NCBI RefSeq assembly: GCF_007066085.1
Contig: NZ_CP041405.1
Location: 744,001-808,000 of the forward strand
Direction: 5' to 3'
Length of the DNA stretch: 64,000 bases
Origin: Paenibacillus thiaminolyticus
GTDB taxonomy: Bacteria > Bacillota > Bacilli > Paenibacillales > Paenibacillaceae
Shown: positions 17,708-25,921 of the stretch, in pieces
How positions within the stretch are numbered: position 1 is the stretch's first letter
Layout: every line of letters begins with the position of its first letter
Notes under the pieces: generated by a model
Told to the model about the DNA's origin: nothing
Seen by the model: only the letters and a program-made list of their open reading frames with translations
The model's database searches: none
Program-made: the position numbers and the translations under genes

Positions 17708-18160
17708 TTATTCATAGCGAATACCTACATTATAGAAATCCAAGTCATCATCATTTTTCCTCACTTTAATTTGCAATACACCGTCTTTATAGCTAGCTCT
17801 GCATTCCCGGGCCTTGACTAATACGGGGAGTTGGACTACAAATGATTGATTTTCCGGCAAGCCCTCGATTTTAAGCTGATTGGAACTTACCGATACCTGC
17901 ATATCTCTTTCCCTAATCGAATCGGGAACTTTAATTTTGATAAATACAAAATGATGGGTCTGAAAGATTTCATGACTCAACGCTTGGTTTGTATTCGATA
18001 CTCCAGGGACGTTCTTCAAAATCCGTTGCACATAGTTTTCGACCCAATTATCCGTGAGTTTCCCGCTGTTCTTATCTACAAAAGGAAAATTTGTGCCAAA
18101 AAATTGTTCGAATTTCTTCCAATCCATTGTACCTTTTGATGCTTCGCTCAACTTCATCAC
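17708..18160 (-). CDS. Alpha-crystallin (Hsp20)-like spore protein, possibly GerT-like
   Basis: A 150-residue protein with a C-terminal alpha-crystallin-like beta domain: HHFVFIKIKVPDSIRERDMQ, VSVSSNQLKIEGLPEN, CRASYKDGVLQIKVRK. The N-terminal 60 residues include WKKFEQFFGTNFPF. It is divergent from the gerP operon, and some bacilli have a sigma-K-dependent germination/coat protein (GerT) with this fold, which is why that name is suggested. The identification rests on fold and neighbourhood. The start at 18160 gives MMKLSE; the second Met is equally possible. Confidence 0.6.
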   Translation of the reverse strand: MMKLSEASKGTMDWKKFEQFFGTNFPFVDKNSGKLTDNWVENYVQRILKNVPGVSNTNQALSHEIFQTHHFVFIKIKVPDSIRERDMQVSVSSNQLKIEGLPENQSFVVQLPVLVKARECRASYKDGVLQIKVRKNDDDLDFYNVGIRYE

Positions 18161-18201
18161 CTCGTTGATCCGATGTTGCTATATCCTATGAAGCGGCTCC
18201 T

Positions 18202-18217
18202 CTAGGTGTTCACCTAG
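18202..18217. promoter_or_regulatory. Inverted repeat between divergent spore genes
   Basis: CTAGGTG-TT-CACCTAG is a perfect 7-bp dyad about 40 bp upstream of the minus-strand gene and 130 bp upstream of gerPB. It could be an operator shared by the divergent pair. No regulator is named. Confidence 0.35.
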
Positions 18218-18224
18218 TGTGAGG

Positions 18225-18253
18225 TAACAAATGGGCATCTGCCTGCATACGAT
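18225..18253 (+). promoter_or_regulatory. Tentative sigma-K-type promoter of the gerP operon
   Basis: CATACGAT at 18246-18253 resembles the CATA part of the sigma-K -10 box, and an AACA at 18225-18228 lies 17 bp upstream as a possible -35. The gerP operon of B. subtilis is known to be sigma-K dependent. The second half of the -10 consensus (TA) does not match, so this is weak. Confidence 0.3.
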
Positions 18254-18348
18254 GCGTTATATGTAATAAGAGCACGGAATAAAATGCTTTTGGACTTGGG
18301 TATTCATGTCATCCAGGAAAAATCGCATGAGGATTAAGGTGGTATCGT

Positions 18349-18549
18349 ATGAACCTGATTGTCCACCAAAGTATTACGATTCAAAACCTATGTGTGAACA
18401 CGATATCCAATTCTTCTGTATTGCAAATCGGCAGTGCAGGGGTGATTCAACCGCTATCCAATCCACCTAGCGCTCCCGAACCGGTCCAATCGGTTCAGGA
18501 AGCCGCTGAAACGGGCACTTCTTTGGTCCCTTTGCCACCCCCGGCTTGA
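18349..18549 (+). CDS. gerPB: Spore germination protein GerPB
   Basis: A 66-residue protein with the GerPB pattern: IVHQSITIQNLCVNTISNSS, then VLQIGSAGVIQPLSNPP, and a proline-rich end SLVPLPPPA. GerP proteins help nutrient germinants pass the spore coat. AAGGTGG precedes the ATG at 18349. It is the first gene of the operon here; no gerPA-like gene lies upstream, although gerPA leads the operon in B. subtilis. Confidence 0.85.
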   Translation: MNLIVHQSITIQNLCVNTISNSSVLQIGSAGVIQPLSNPPSAPEPVQSVQEAAETGTSLVPLPPPA

Positions 18550-18573
18550 GAATAACAATGACAGGAGGAACCA

Positions 18574-19203
18574 ATGATGAATCATGCTTCACATGAATGT
18601 AACCATTACTGGAATCAACTTCATACTTATATTCAGTGGCAAGCAAGTAAAATTGACAATTTAGAGAAAAAGCTCGAGGAAGTAAATAAAGAACTTGCTG
18701 GCCTACAAAATAAAAAACCAATATCGATTGACAAAATCGAGTATCGCTTTGACCAGTTAAAGATAGAAAATCTGAATGGAACATTAGTGATCGGGGTTAC
18801 TCCGGAAGGGGTGAAATCTATCGAGGATATGGCGGCCCAGGGGTGCAACTGGACACACAGCGCTAACGATAAATCTTCCGACCTTCATCGTTCCGTCTCC
18901 AAAATCATTGACCAGTATGTTGACAGCAGCGTCCCGGATCTCATTGATTCCACTGCCAAATTACACCAAACGATGGTAAACCACGAGTATCGCCAACATA
19001 TGATCAGTGATCTAAAAAAACAAATGAATGGCCGAATTCAGTACTATATGGGTCAAATGGATGAATATTCGGCAAATCACCCGGCACTTGCTAGAGATCA
19101 AATCGTAGATAAGGTAAAAAATGATATCCATATTGCCATCGATAAACATATCGGAACGATAACGAAGGGAGCGCAGCATCCTCATGCAAATGACAGTCAT
19201 TAA
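18574..19203 (+). CDS. gerPC: Spore germination protein GerPC
   Basis: A 209-residue protein. The N-terminal coiled-coil (about 20-50: KIDNLEKKLEEVNKELAGLQ) is followed by ISIDKIEYRFDQLKIENLNG and TLVIGVTPEG, the GerPC signature, then a helical C-terminal part. AGGAGG lies 8 nt before the ATG at 18574. It is 24 nt after gerPB and overlaps the gerPD start by 20 nt. It is thought to act as a structural coat component needed for germinant access. Confidence 0.9.
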   Translation: MMNHASHECNHYWNQLHTYIQWQASKIDNLEKKLEEVNKELAGLQNKKPISIDKIEYRFDQLKIENLNGTLVIGVTPEGVKSIEDMAAQGCNWTHSANDKSSDLHRSVSKIIDQYVDSSVPDLIDSTAKLHQTMVNHEYRQHMISDLKKQMNGRIQYYMGQMDEYSANHPALARDQIVDKVKNDIHIAIDKHIGTITKGAQHPHANDSH

Positions 19204-19366
19204 TAAAGAAATCAATGTAAATATGATCCGGGTGCTTGGTGTGTCCAGCTCGTCCGTATTGATGGTCGGTGATACGAATGAAATCCGATTGTTTTCTCTT
19301 TCTGAATCTCCGCCTGAGGAACCTGCAACGACCGAAACTACCGTTCCTCCCAAAAAAACACCGTAA
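19184..19366 (+). CDS. gerPD: Spore germination protein GerPD
   Basis: A 60-residue protein: TVINKEINVNMIRVLGVSSS then VLMVGDTNEIRLFSLSESPP, matching GerPD closely in pattern and length. It overlaps the 3' end of gerPC, pointing to translational coupling. Its C-terminus is Thr/Pro-rich, ending in lysines. Confidence 0.88.
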   Translation: MQMTVINKEINVNMIRVLGVSSSSVLMVGDTNEIRLFSLSESPPEEPATTETTVPPKKTP

Positions 19367-19371
19367 CTTTT

Positions 19372-19725
19372 ATGAGGATTTCATGCGTGCAGATGCTCCG
19401 GGTGGACAGTATTTCATTGAGTTCCATCCTTCTTGTTGGAGATGCCCTAAGGGTAAAATCGAATTCAAAAGATTTAATCATCCAAAGTAAGGCTCCCTTC
19501 TACCTGGGACCCGACAGAGATTTTAGCGAGTTTCCGATCTTTGCCAAAGAGATTCCTGAAACAAAGGCGCCTGTCCACATCCAAATGAACGTGAGGAACG
19601 AATCGAAGTGTATAAAAGTAAGGGAGATAGACGTAAATTCAGCAGCAGACTCATCGGTTATTCAAATTGGATCAACCTGTTCGCTTGCGTGTGAATCACG
19701 AATAAAAAATATTAAAGAGTCCTAA
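19372..19725 (+). CDS. gerPE: Spore germination protein GerPE
   Basis: A 117-residue protein with the two GerPE repeats: VDSISLSSILLVGDALRVKS near the start and VREIDVNSAADSSVIQIGST near the end, plus the internal FPIFAKEIPETKAPV and MNVRNESKCIKV. The stop of gerPD is 5 nt upstream. The start is uncertain; the ATG at 19372 gives MRISCVQM, and the later in-frame ATG at 19393 is possible. Confidence 0.87.
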   Translation: MRISCVQMLRVDSISLSSILLVGDALRVKSNSKDLIIQSKAPFYLGPDRDFSEFPIFAKEIPETKAPVHIQMNVRNESKCIKVREIDVNSAADSSVIQIGSTCSLACESRIKNIKES

Positions 19726-19843
19726 TCAGTAAGTAAGCATCGCGCGTTGCAATAGAAACAATAGAGCCTTCACTGGACTCATGTCACTTAGGCAAATAAA
19801 TGGCATATGATGAATTTATCTTATGTCAATTGAGGTGTGCAGC

Positions 19844-20080
19844 ATGCCCTCCATTGTTGGAAACATTAAAGTCGTCAGCGTTACATCAGGCGGAGTTGTT
19901 CAAATTGGCGATTCGATACAAGTATCACCAGCGAGCACCTCGAAAAGTTACGGCGGTGCAGGATCATTTAATACAGGCGATTTTATGAACGCCAACAGTG
20001 CCGCAAGTGCTACAAATACAATAGATCCTGATGTAGCAGACTCGAATATTCCATCTGCTGGCAACAGAGGGGTCGTATAG
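19844..20080 (+). CDS. gerPF: Spore germination protein GerPF (GerPA/GerPF family)
   Basis: A 78-residue protein starting MPSIVGNIKVVSVTSGGVV, followed by QIGDSIQVSPASTSKSYGG, GSFNTGDF and TNTIDPDVAD. GerPA and GerPF are paralogues of this shape; its place at the end of the operon favours GerPF. The ATG at 19844 follows GAGGTG by 7 nt; an in-frame ATG 21 nt earlier would put extra residues before the conserved start. A gap of about 118 nt after gerPE contains no gene. A terminator follows. Confidence 0.85.
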   Translation: MPSIVGNIKVVSVTSGGVVQIGDSIQVSPASTSKSYGGAGSFNTGDFMNANSAASATNTIDPDVADSNIPSAGNRGVV

Positions 20081-20102
20081 ACTTGGATGCAGATGTCGTA
20101 GC

Positions 20103-20133
20103 AAAAAACCGGGGAAATCCGCCCGGTTTTTTT
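20103..20133 (+). terminator. Terminator of the gerP operon, convergent with the hydrogenase operon
   Basis: AAAAAACCGGG, a loop and CCCGGTTTTTTT. It is symmetric enough to act in both directions and lies between gerPF and the end of the minus-strand hydrogenase operon. Confidence 0.85.
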
Positions 20134-20156
20134 GCCTCACTATTGAACCCGGCCAT

Positions 20157-20633
20157 TCAATCATTTTTATTGGACCGGACTGAATACACATGCATGCAAA
20201 AATATATGAAGCTGGCCGTATATTCCACGATACGCTGAAACTGGTCAGCCAACGCTGCGCTCATTTCCAGCCCGAAGTCAATCTGATCGGCCTCGATTCC
20301 GATAACGCATGTCTGAACATCGGGGTACACTATTGGAATCATATGAAACAAATGAAGATTATGCGCTGAAATGCCTCGTTCCTGTGCTTGGAAGCGGTCT
20401 AACGGGAATAACGAAACTTCACCGGCCTTATTTCCGCTAACCGCAGCGTCGACGATGATGAGGAGCTCCGCACCCGCGATCACGTTCAGACAATAGTCAA
20501 GATCCGTCTCGCCTGCCATGAATCTGATTCGTTGATCCGTCATCTGATCTTGCAGCGCTTCAACGACGTACACTCCAATTCCGTCATCCCTCATCAACCG
20601 GTTGCCGATGCCTAGCACGAGCACGTTCATCAT
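20157..20633 (-). CDS. Hydrogenase maturation protease (HyaD/HupD family)
   Basis: A 158-residue endopeptidase that removes the C-terminal tail of the [NiFe] large subunit after Ni insertion. The N-terminal VLVLGIGNRLMRDDGIGVYV carries the usual metal-sensing Asp/Glu, and the second block, LLIIVDAAVSGNKAGEVSLF, is typical. HNLHLFHMI holds the conserved His. It overlaps the large-subunit stop codon (ATGATGA) and is the last gene of the operon. The C-terminus is somewhat extended (about 20 residues). Confidence 0.92.
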   Translation of the reverse strand: MMNVLVLGIGNRLMRDDGIGVYVVEALQDQMTDQRIRFMAGETDLDYCLNVIAGAELLIIVDAAVSGNKAGEVSLFPLDRFQAQERGISAHNLHLFHMIPIVYPDVQTCVIGIEADQIDFGLEMSAALADQFQRIVEYTASFIYFCMHVYSVRSNKND

Positions 20634-22036
20634 CCGAACACCTGAAACGTCTTTGATTCATAACCGGGGCGATGAATATGGGTTGCGCAGGACATGCACG
20701 GATCGAACGATCTCAGAATTCTTCCTAATTCCACCGGCTCGTTGGGGTTGACGATCGTTGTTCCGATTAACGCTTGTTCGGCTGTTCCTTTGCTACTAGA
20801 GGTGCTTGCAGAGAAATCCCACGCCGAAGGGGTAATGATTTGGTAAAAAGACAGCTGTTTATTCTGAATTTTCAGCCAATGGCCAAGCGCCCCTCTCGTC
20901 GTATCGACCAGACCCGCGCCCCGGGAAGATTCAGGCACCTGCCACGGTTCCTGCACGTCCGTGCCGGGAATGATTCGATCCAATAGTACCTCCATCACTT
21001 CGATGACTTTCTTCACTTCCAGTACACGGGCAATGATGCGGTCCATGGTTGAGATGCCGTTCCGATACTCTCCGGTTATCCAGAGCCTGGCCAGAGGCCC
21101 CACCTCAAAAGGAAGATCGTTATAGCGGGGCGATTTCACCCATGAGTAAGCGTCCGGCTTCTCGATATCCGGTTCCGGCATCGTGTCAAAGGGACGGTAG
21201 GAGCTTGGACCCCGGTACCATGAATGATCAAGGTGTTCGGTTATTTTTTCCCGGTCAAAAGCCTGGAATGTCCCGTCCCGATAGATGCCCGGCCTTGCAT
21301 AAAGCGTGCCCAGCTCTGCATAATCAGTGAACACGCCGTACGTCATTAAATTACGGTGTCCGACACCGATATGAAAATAATCCGGATAATAGTTCGCCAA
21401 CGTATACACATCCGGAATCATTTTGCCGGTAACGAAAGCAGCGATCTGCCGTAAAAGCGATTTTGCTGTGACAATCTTGTCTGCGGTGGCGGGGGCCGTA
21501 AATCCCCCGGCAAAAATACCATGATTGTGCGGGGCTTTGCCCCCAAATACCGCCAACAATTCATGAGCCATTCTGCTGACAGGCAGGGAGTCGAAATAAT
21601 GAGCGGCCAGCAGCTCATTGACTTGGGGGGGAAGGCGATAGTCGGGATGGTTGGCTGCATATATCGTGTTGACATCCGGAAGCTTCACGAAATCGGGAAG
21701 CCCGTATTGGTAAAAATGCCGGATATGATTTTGCAAAAACTCGCAGCCGTGGATGACGTCCCGCAAATAACGGCCTTGCTCGGTGGGAATAATGCCAAGC
21801 GCGTCCTCCAAAGCCAAAGAAGCAGCGACAGAATGCGCAGTGGAACATATGCCGCAAATCCGCTGCGTCAAATAGATCGCATCGAATGGACTTCGGCCCA
21901 CCATCATCTGTTCGAACCCTCTGAACATAAGTCCTTTCGTTCTCGCTTCCGTCACCCGCCCGCCGTCCACGACCACATCCATCTCCATAAATCCGCTTAT
22001 ACGCGTCAAAGGATTGATCTTGATTCTTTTAACCAT
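20630..22036 (-). CDS. [NiFe]-hydrogenase large (catalytic) subunit
   Basis: A 468-residue subunit holding the NiFe(CN)2CO site. The L1 motif RICGIC has Cys61 and Cys64. The L2 motif DPCMSCATH has Cys447, Cys450 and His453. Fifteen residues (454-468) remain after His453 and should be removed by the protease encoded next, so the enzyme is made as a precursor. AAGGAG lies 6 nt before the ATG at 22036, inside the small-subunit stop region. The L1 context RICGICSTAHSVAAS suits an uptake-type enzyme. I did not assign a subgroup from sequence alone. Confidence 0.95.
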   Translation of the reverse strand: MVKRIKINPLTRISGFMEMDVVVDGGRVTEARTKGLMFRGFEQMMVGRSPFDAIYLTQRICGICSTAHSVAASLALEDALGIIPTEQGRYLRDVIHGCEFLQNHIRHFYQYGLPDFVKLPDVNTIYAANHPDYRLPPQVNELLAAHYFDSLPVSRMAHELLAVFGGKAPHNHGIFAGGFTAPATADKIVTAKSLLRQIAAFVTGKMIPDVYTLANYYPDYFHIGVGHRNLMTYGVFTDYAELGTLYARPGIYRDGTFQAFDREKITEHLDHSWYRGPSSYRPFDTMPEPDIEKPDAYSWVKSPRYNDLPFEVGPLARLWITGEYRNGISTMDRIIARVLEVKKVIEVMEVLLDRIIPGTDVQEPWQVPESSRGAGLVDTTRGALGHWLKIQNKQLSFYQIITPSAWDFSASTSSSKGTAEQALIGTTIVNPNEPVELGRILRSFDPCMSCATHIHRPGYESKTFQVFG

Positions 22037-22039
22037 CCC

Positions 22040-22936
22040 TTACTCCTTTGCCGTCTCGTACGAGATGAACGGCGCCATTTGATCAGGAAATCCGAACTGC
22101 GAGCAGCCGATGCACGTGCTTGCCCCGATAGGCCAATTACCGCTGTTATTCCACCGTCTTGTCGGACAATCGACCCGGGTTACCGGACCGCGGCAGCCCA
22201 GCTTGAACAAGCAATACGGTTCTCCCAGCGTCTTGGAGAAAATGCCTTTATTGAAGTAATCCAGCCGCGGACAACGGTCATGGATCAGGGTGCTGTAGAA
22301 GAGAAGCGGCCGATCTCTCTTATCCAGCGCCGGTTCGCCATACATCAGCAAGTGGGACAACGTTCCGAGGAACCAGTCGGGATGGCATGGACAACCCGGC
22401 AGCTTGATCACCTTGCGATCAAGAACGCTCTGCAAGCCAACGCTGCGGGAGAGATTCGGCTTGGCTGCCGAAGGACCGCCGTCCACGGCGCAGGCGCCTA
22501 CCGCAATGACATGTGCGGCCCTTGAGCCAAGCATCTTGGCAGCCTGCAGTCCCGTTAACGGCTTGCCCTCGTAGCTTCCAACCAACTGATACATGCCATT
22601 GTTCCTTTGCGACACCGCGCCTTCCACTGCAAGAATAAACGCTTCGCCCGATGTTACCAGCTCCATCAGCTTGTCGAGGGCCTGCTCCCCCGCGGCAATC
22701 ATCAAGCTGTTGCTGTACACGAGATCGACCATGGATGTGATCATATATTCGAAGCTGGGATTGCCCCCGTTCAATAATGAAATAATGTTCCCCGAACACC
22801 CGTTTAGCTCAAGCCACACCAGCTTCGGCTTCTTGATTTCGCCGCTGTTCAGTTTTTGTTTCGCCTCTTCGAACAACCGTGTAGCAATGGCCTCATTCGT
22901 AAGCGGTTCAGGCGGCAGTATGATCGGTTCTGTCAA
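22040..22936 (-). CDS. [NiFe]-hydrogenase small (Fe-S) subunit, no Tat signal
   Basis: A 298-residue electron-transfer subunit. The proximal-cluster motif reads C47-S-G-N50 instead of the usual C-x-x-C, with the remaining proximal ligands Cys149 (VGACAVDGG) and Cys182 (LPGCPCHP). Distal ligands are His219, Cys222, Cys242 and Cys248; medial ligands are Cys257, Cys275 and Cys278. No RRxFxK Tat leader precedes the domain, so the protein should stay in the cytoplasm. I chose the TTG at 22936 because GGGAGG lies 8 nt upstream and it forms a TTGA overlap with the preceding stop. An in-frame ATG at 23017 would overlap that gene by 85 nt. Confidence 0.93.
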   Translation of the reverse strand: MTEPIILPPEPLTNEAIATRLFEEAKQKLNSGEIKKPKLVWLELNGCSGNIISLLNGGNPSFEYMITSMVDLVYSNSLMIAAGEQALDKLMELVTSGEAFILAVEGAVSQRNNGMYQLVGSYEGKPLTGLQAAKMLGSRAAHVIAVGACAVDGGPSAAKPNLSRSVGLQSVLDRKVIKLPGCPCHPDWFLGTLSHLLMYGEPALDKRDRPLLFYSTLIHDRCPRLDYFNKGIFSKTLGEPYCLFKLGCRGPVTRVDCPTRRWNNSGNWPIGASTCIGCSQFGFPDQMAPFISYETAKE

Positions 22937-23463
22937 TTCATCAACCTCCCAACCGGGGGTAATGTATGGAGAATCCACTGCTCCGCCGCATGGCACGAAG
23001 CAAATTCCCGCGTCCAATCCCGCCCTGCAGAGAGCCCGAAATGTGTTGCGGCGGACCAGGCTGCGTTATTCGTGACATCGTATACGATCCCGTTCACGGC
23101 CACATAAGCGGGCCAGCCGTTTTTTCCGTTATACTGGGCTAATTGTTCGCGGTTCATCGTCTGTTGGTATTGCGGCTGCTGAGTTCCGGCCGAGTGCTGT
23201 GCGGGGAGTGTCTGAACAGGGGCAGAGGGAAGCCCCGTCTGCATCTGAGGCGGCTGCGGCTGCATCATTGGCTGCGGAGGCTGTACGGGGACAGTCTCAG
23301 CCAATTGGACCAGGAACTGCAAGTGGGCAATTTGATTCCACAGCTGGTTCAACGTTAGGCTTCTCATATGTGCATCCTGCGGCACATACAATAAACGAAT
23401 TAAATACTGCACTTCCGAGAAGGCAGCATGAATTTGCTGTCTGACCAGTTGGCTATTCGTCAC
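22933..23463 (-). CDS. Cytochrome b5-like heme-binding protein in the hydrogenase operon
   Basis: A 176-residue protein. The N-terminal 65 residues are helical, the middle (about 66-108) is a Pro/Gln/Met-rich linker, and the last 65 residues form a cytochrome b5-like heme/steroid-binding domain: GWPAYVAVNGIVYDVTNNAA, then W-SAATHFGLSAGRDWTREF, with a final CHAAEQWILHTLPPVGRL. This is the compact MAPR-like form. Placed directly before the small subunit with overlapping codons, it is a candidate electron acceptor or membrane-docking partner, which is inference. No transmembrane segment is seen. The start is GTG at 23463 with GGGAGGATGA upstream. Confidence 0.75.
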   Translation of the reverse strand: MTNSQLVRQQIHAAFSEVQYLIRLLYVPQDAHMRSLTLNQLWNQIAHLQFLVQLAETVPVQPPQPMMQPQPPQMQTGLPSAPVQTLPAQHSAGTQQPQYQQTMNREQLAQYNGKNGWPAYVAVNGIVYDVTNNAAWSAATHFGLSAGRDWTREFASCHAAEQWILHTLPPVGRLMN

Positions 23464-23505
23464 CGCTCATCCTCCCACGATTGCTCTTCGGCGCATCGGA
23501 TTTGC

Positions 23506-23766
23506 CTAATCGAAATACGTGATCATCGTCTGCCGGGACTGACCTTCCCCTTCGCGGCTCTCCAATTCCCGCATGAGCTGTTCAAGCTGATCGCATAACT
23601 GTCCGGCGGCATGTTCCGCCTCCCGCAGTGCTGCGTTCAACCGGCTGTCTTGCTCTGACAGAGCTTCCTTGCAATGACCGGTATTTTCTTGGACATGATG
23701 CATGAGTTGACACATGGACTGCACCAAAATCCGCAAGGGAACTTGATGAAATGTTTTTTGACACAT
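23506..23766 (-). CDS. Small coiled-coil protein in the hydrogenase operon, function unknown
   Basis: An 86-residue protein, mostly helical, with heptad-like Leu/Ala/Glu spacing from about residue 33 to 72 (LSEQDSRLNAALREAEHAAG and CDQLEQLMRELESREG). Cysteines lie at positions 2, 19, 32 and 58. AGGAGG precedes the ATG at 23766, 20 nt after hypE. I recognise no family. Its fixed place between hypE and the b5-like gene suggests a structural or assembly role. Confidence 0.65.
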   Translation of the reverse strand: MCQKTFHQVPLRILVQSMCQLMHHVQENTGHCKEALSEQDSRLNAALREAEHAAGQLCDQLEQLMRELESREGEGQSRQTMITYFD

Positions 23767-23785
23767 GAGCGCAAAACCTCCTGAC

Positions 23786-24787
23786 TTAACATATTCGAGG
23801 CAAAGGGGTTCCAGTCATCATACCAAGTTCGCGTGTTCCGCCAATGGCCGTTCGGAGCAGCAGCCTTCCGCGCCCCGCGCGGACGGTTCCGATTTCAGCG
23901 GCCATTTCGTTCCCGGGAATCGCTCTTAAGCAGCGGACAAGCCCGGCCGACTCTTCCTCGGAGACGAACAGCAATACTTTCCCTTCATTGGCCATGTACA
24001 GCGGATCCATCCCCATCATCTCCAATGCGCCCTGCACCTCCGGCTGAATCGGAATGTGTTCCTCGTCCATGACAATGTCGAGGCCGGTGCTGCGCGCGAT
24101 TTCTGTAAGCGAGGTTGCCACTCCGCCGCGCGTCGGGTCTCTCATGAACCGTACAGTATGGAACCGCCCCAGAAGCTGATCAATGACAAGATTAAGAGGG
24201 CGGCAGTCGCTGCGGAAGTCGGAAGCAAACTCCAAACCCGCGCGTTCCGCCAGAATAGCGACCGCATGCTCGGCAATGCCGCCGTTAATAACGACCCGGT
24301 CTCCGGGCTGAATATTCCGAAGCCCTATTCTTCCCGGTACTTCCACAAATCCGATTCCGGTCGTGTTAATCATCATTCCGCCGCAATTCCCGCGCTCGAT
24401 GACTTTCGTGTCGCCTGCTATAATGCGAACTCCCGCTTGCATTGCGGTATTTGCCAAAGACTGAACAACCCGCCTCAATACAGCAAGCTCCAGGCCCTCC
24501 TCCAAAATAAAGCCGGCCGTAAGGTACGCCGGAACGGAGCCGCTGACGGCAAGGTCATTCACGGTTCCGGCGACAGCCAGCTTGCCGATGTCCCCTCCCG
24601 GGAACTCAAGCGGTTGAATGACAAAGCTGTCCGTGCTTACCGCCATATGTCCGGATCGGGCGGGGAGTAATGCAGCATCGTTCTGCTCATGCAAGACGGC
24701 ATCCTGCAGCAACATCTGAAAGACCTGCTCAATCAAATCCTGCGTCAATTGTCCTCCGTCGCCATGAGAGAGCATAATTCTTTTCAA
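23786..24787 (-). CDS. hypE: Hydrogenase maturation protein HypE
   Basis: A 333-residue AIR-synthase-like enzyme that dehydrates the carbamoyl group on its C-terminal Cys to the cyanide ligand of the active-site iron. It starts MKRIMLSHGDGGQLTQDLIE, has the ATP-binding segments GGDIGKLAVAGTVNDLAVSG and VRFMRDPTRGGVATSLTEIA, and ends PRIC with the essential last Cys333. The start is TTG at 24787 with GGAGGCGG upstream. It follows hypD closely. Confidence 0.95.
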   Translation of the reverse strand: MKRIMLSHGDGGQLTQDLIEQVFQMLLQDAVLHEQNDAALLPARSGHMAVSTDSFVIQPLEFPGGDIGKLAVAGTVNDLAVSGSVPAYLTAGFILEEGLELAVLRRVVQSLANTAMQAGVRIIAGDTKVIERGNCGGMMINTTGIGFVEVPGRIGLRNIQPGDRVVINGGIAEHAVAILAERAGLEFASDFRSDCRPLNLVIDQLLGRFHTVRFMRDPTRGGVATSLTEIARSTGLDIVMDEEHIPIQPEVQGALEMMGMDPLYMANEGKVLLFVSEEESAGLVRCLRAIPGNEMAAEIGTVRAGRGRLLLRTAIGGTRELGMMTGTPLPRIC

Positions 24788-24802
24788 TCTGGCCGCCTCC
24801 GC

Positions 24803-25921
24803 TCATATTTGTACCGTTTCTTTATTCCGTTCGTATTGAAAATAGGTGGAGCAAGCTCCCTCCGATGAGACCATGCATGGACCAAGCGGGCTAGCCGGTG
24901 TGCAGGCCTTGGCGAAAAGCTTGCAATGGAGGGGAGTTTCTTTTCCTTTTACGACTTCTCCGCAGCGGCAACCCTTGATAACGGCCGTGACAGGCTTGTC
25001 GGTCTGAATCCGGCATGCGGCGTCCAAATCCGCATAATCCGGGTGAATACGCAATCCGCTGTGCTCCATCGGGCCGAATCCCCTCCACACGGGAGAGGCT
25101 GTCTCGAAGCATTCGGTCAGAATGCGCTGTGCCGTAAGATTCCCTTCCTCTTGTACGACGCGAGGATAAAGATTACGGACATGACGCCTCGTTCGGCTCA
25201 TCTCTCTCGTCAGCGCTCCGATCGCAAGCAGCAAATCCATGGCATCAAACCCGCCTATCACGGCCGGAACATTCTGTTGTTCCAGATGAACCCAACCCTT
25301 TCGCCCGATAATGACGGACACATGCCCAGGCAAGACGAACCCGTCGAGCCGATGCGCATGATCCGCAAGCAAGACATCCAGTGCAGGCGGAGTCAGCTTA
25401 TGCGCCGAATAGACGAAAAAGTTTTGAAGCCGATCCTCCTTTGCTTTTTTTAGGCTTAAGGCAATGCCGGGCGCCGTCGTCTCGAAGCCTACGCCCAAAA
25501 ACACGATCTTGGAGGAAGGATGCCGCCTGGCGATATCAACCGCATGGGAAGCGGACTTCACCACCCGAACATCCGCGCCGTTCGATTTCTCCCGCTCCAG
25601 ATTGGAACGGGAACCCGGAACCTTCATCATATCTCCGAAGGTAACCACGATCACATCCTTCAACCCGGCATAAGCAATCATTTGATTAATGTCGCTCTGG
25701 TCCGTCACACAGACCGGACAGCCAGGGCCGCTGACGAGTTCGACATACGGGGACAGAAGATCCCTGACTCCTGATCGGCTGAAGGCCACCGAATGGGTTC
25801 CGCATACTTCCATGAACCGGATTTTTCGCCCCGTCCTTTCTCGCGCGCGGGCAAGTTGAGGTTCGATAAGCTGCAGCAGCCGCTGAAATGCAGCGCGGTC
25901 TCGATAAGCCATAAGATTCAT
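24803..25921 (-). CDS. hypD: Hydrogenase maturation protein HypD
   Basis: A 372-residue [4Fe-4S] scaffold for Fe(CN)2CO assembly with HypC. Conserved blocks are FMEVCGTHSVAFSRSG, LVSGPGCPVCVTDQ, FGDMMKVPGS, FLGVGFETTAPG, PGHVSVIIG, and a C-terminal Cys-rich region with GCRCGEVVKGKETPLHCKLF and FAKACTPASPLGPCMVSSEG. The ATG at 25921 overlaps the hypC stop codon by 4 bp; an upstream ATG at 25945 lies within hypC and is less likely. Confidence 0.95.
   Translation of the reverse strand: MNLMAYRDRAAFQRLLQLIEPQLARARERTGRKIRFMEVCGTHSVAFSRSGVRDLLSPYVELVSGPGCPVCVTDQSDINQMIAYAGLKDVIVVTFGDMMKVPGSRSNLEREKSNGADVRVVKSASHAVDIARRHPSSKIVFLGVGFETTAPGIALSLKKAKEDRLQNFFVYSAHKLTPPALDVLLADHAHRLDGFVLPGHVSVIIGRKGWVHLEQQNVPAVIGGFDAMDLLLAIGALTREMSRTRRHVRNLYPRVVQEEGNLTAQRILTECFETASPVWRGFGPMEHSGLRIHPDYADLDAACRIQTDKPVTAVIKGCRCGEVVKGKETPLHCKLFAKACTPASPLGPCMVSSEGACSTYFQYERNKETVQI

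Noticed and set aside
21521..22525. A 334-codon open frame on the plus strand
   Set aside because: Antisense to the hydrogenase large and small subunit genes, which show all catalytic motifs on the minus strand.
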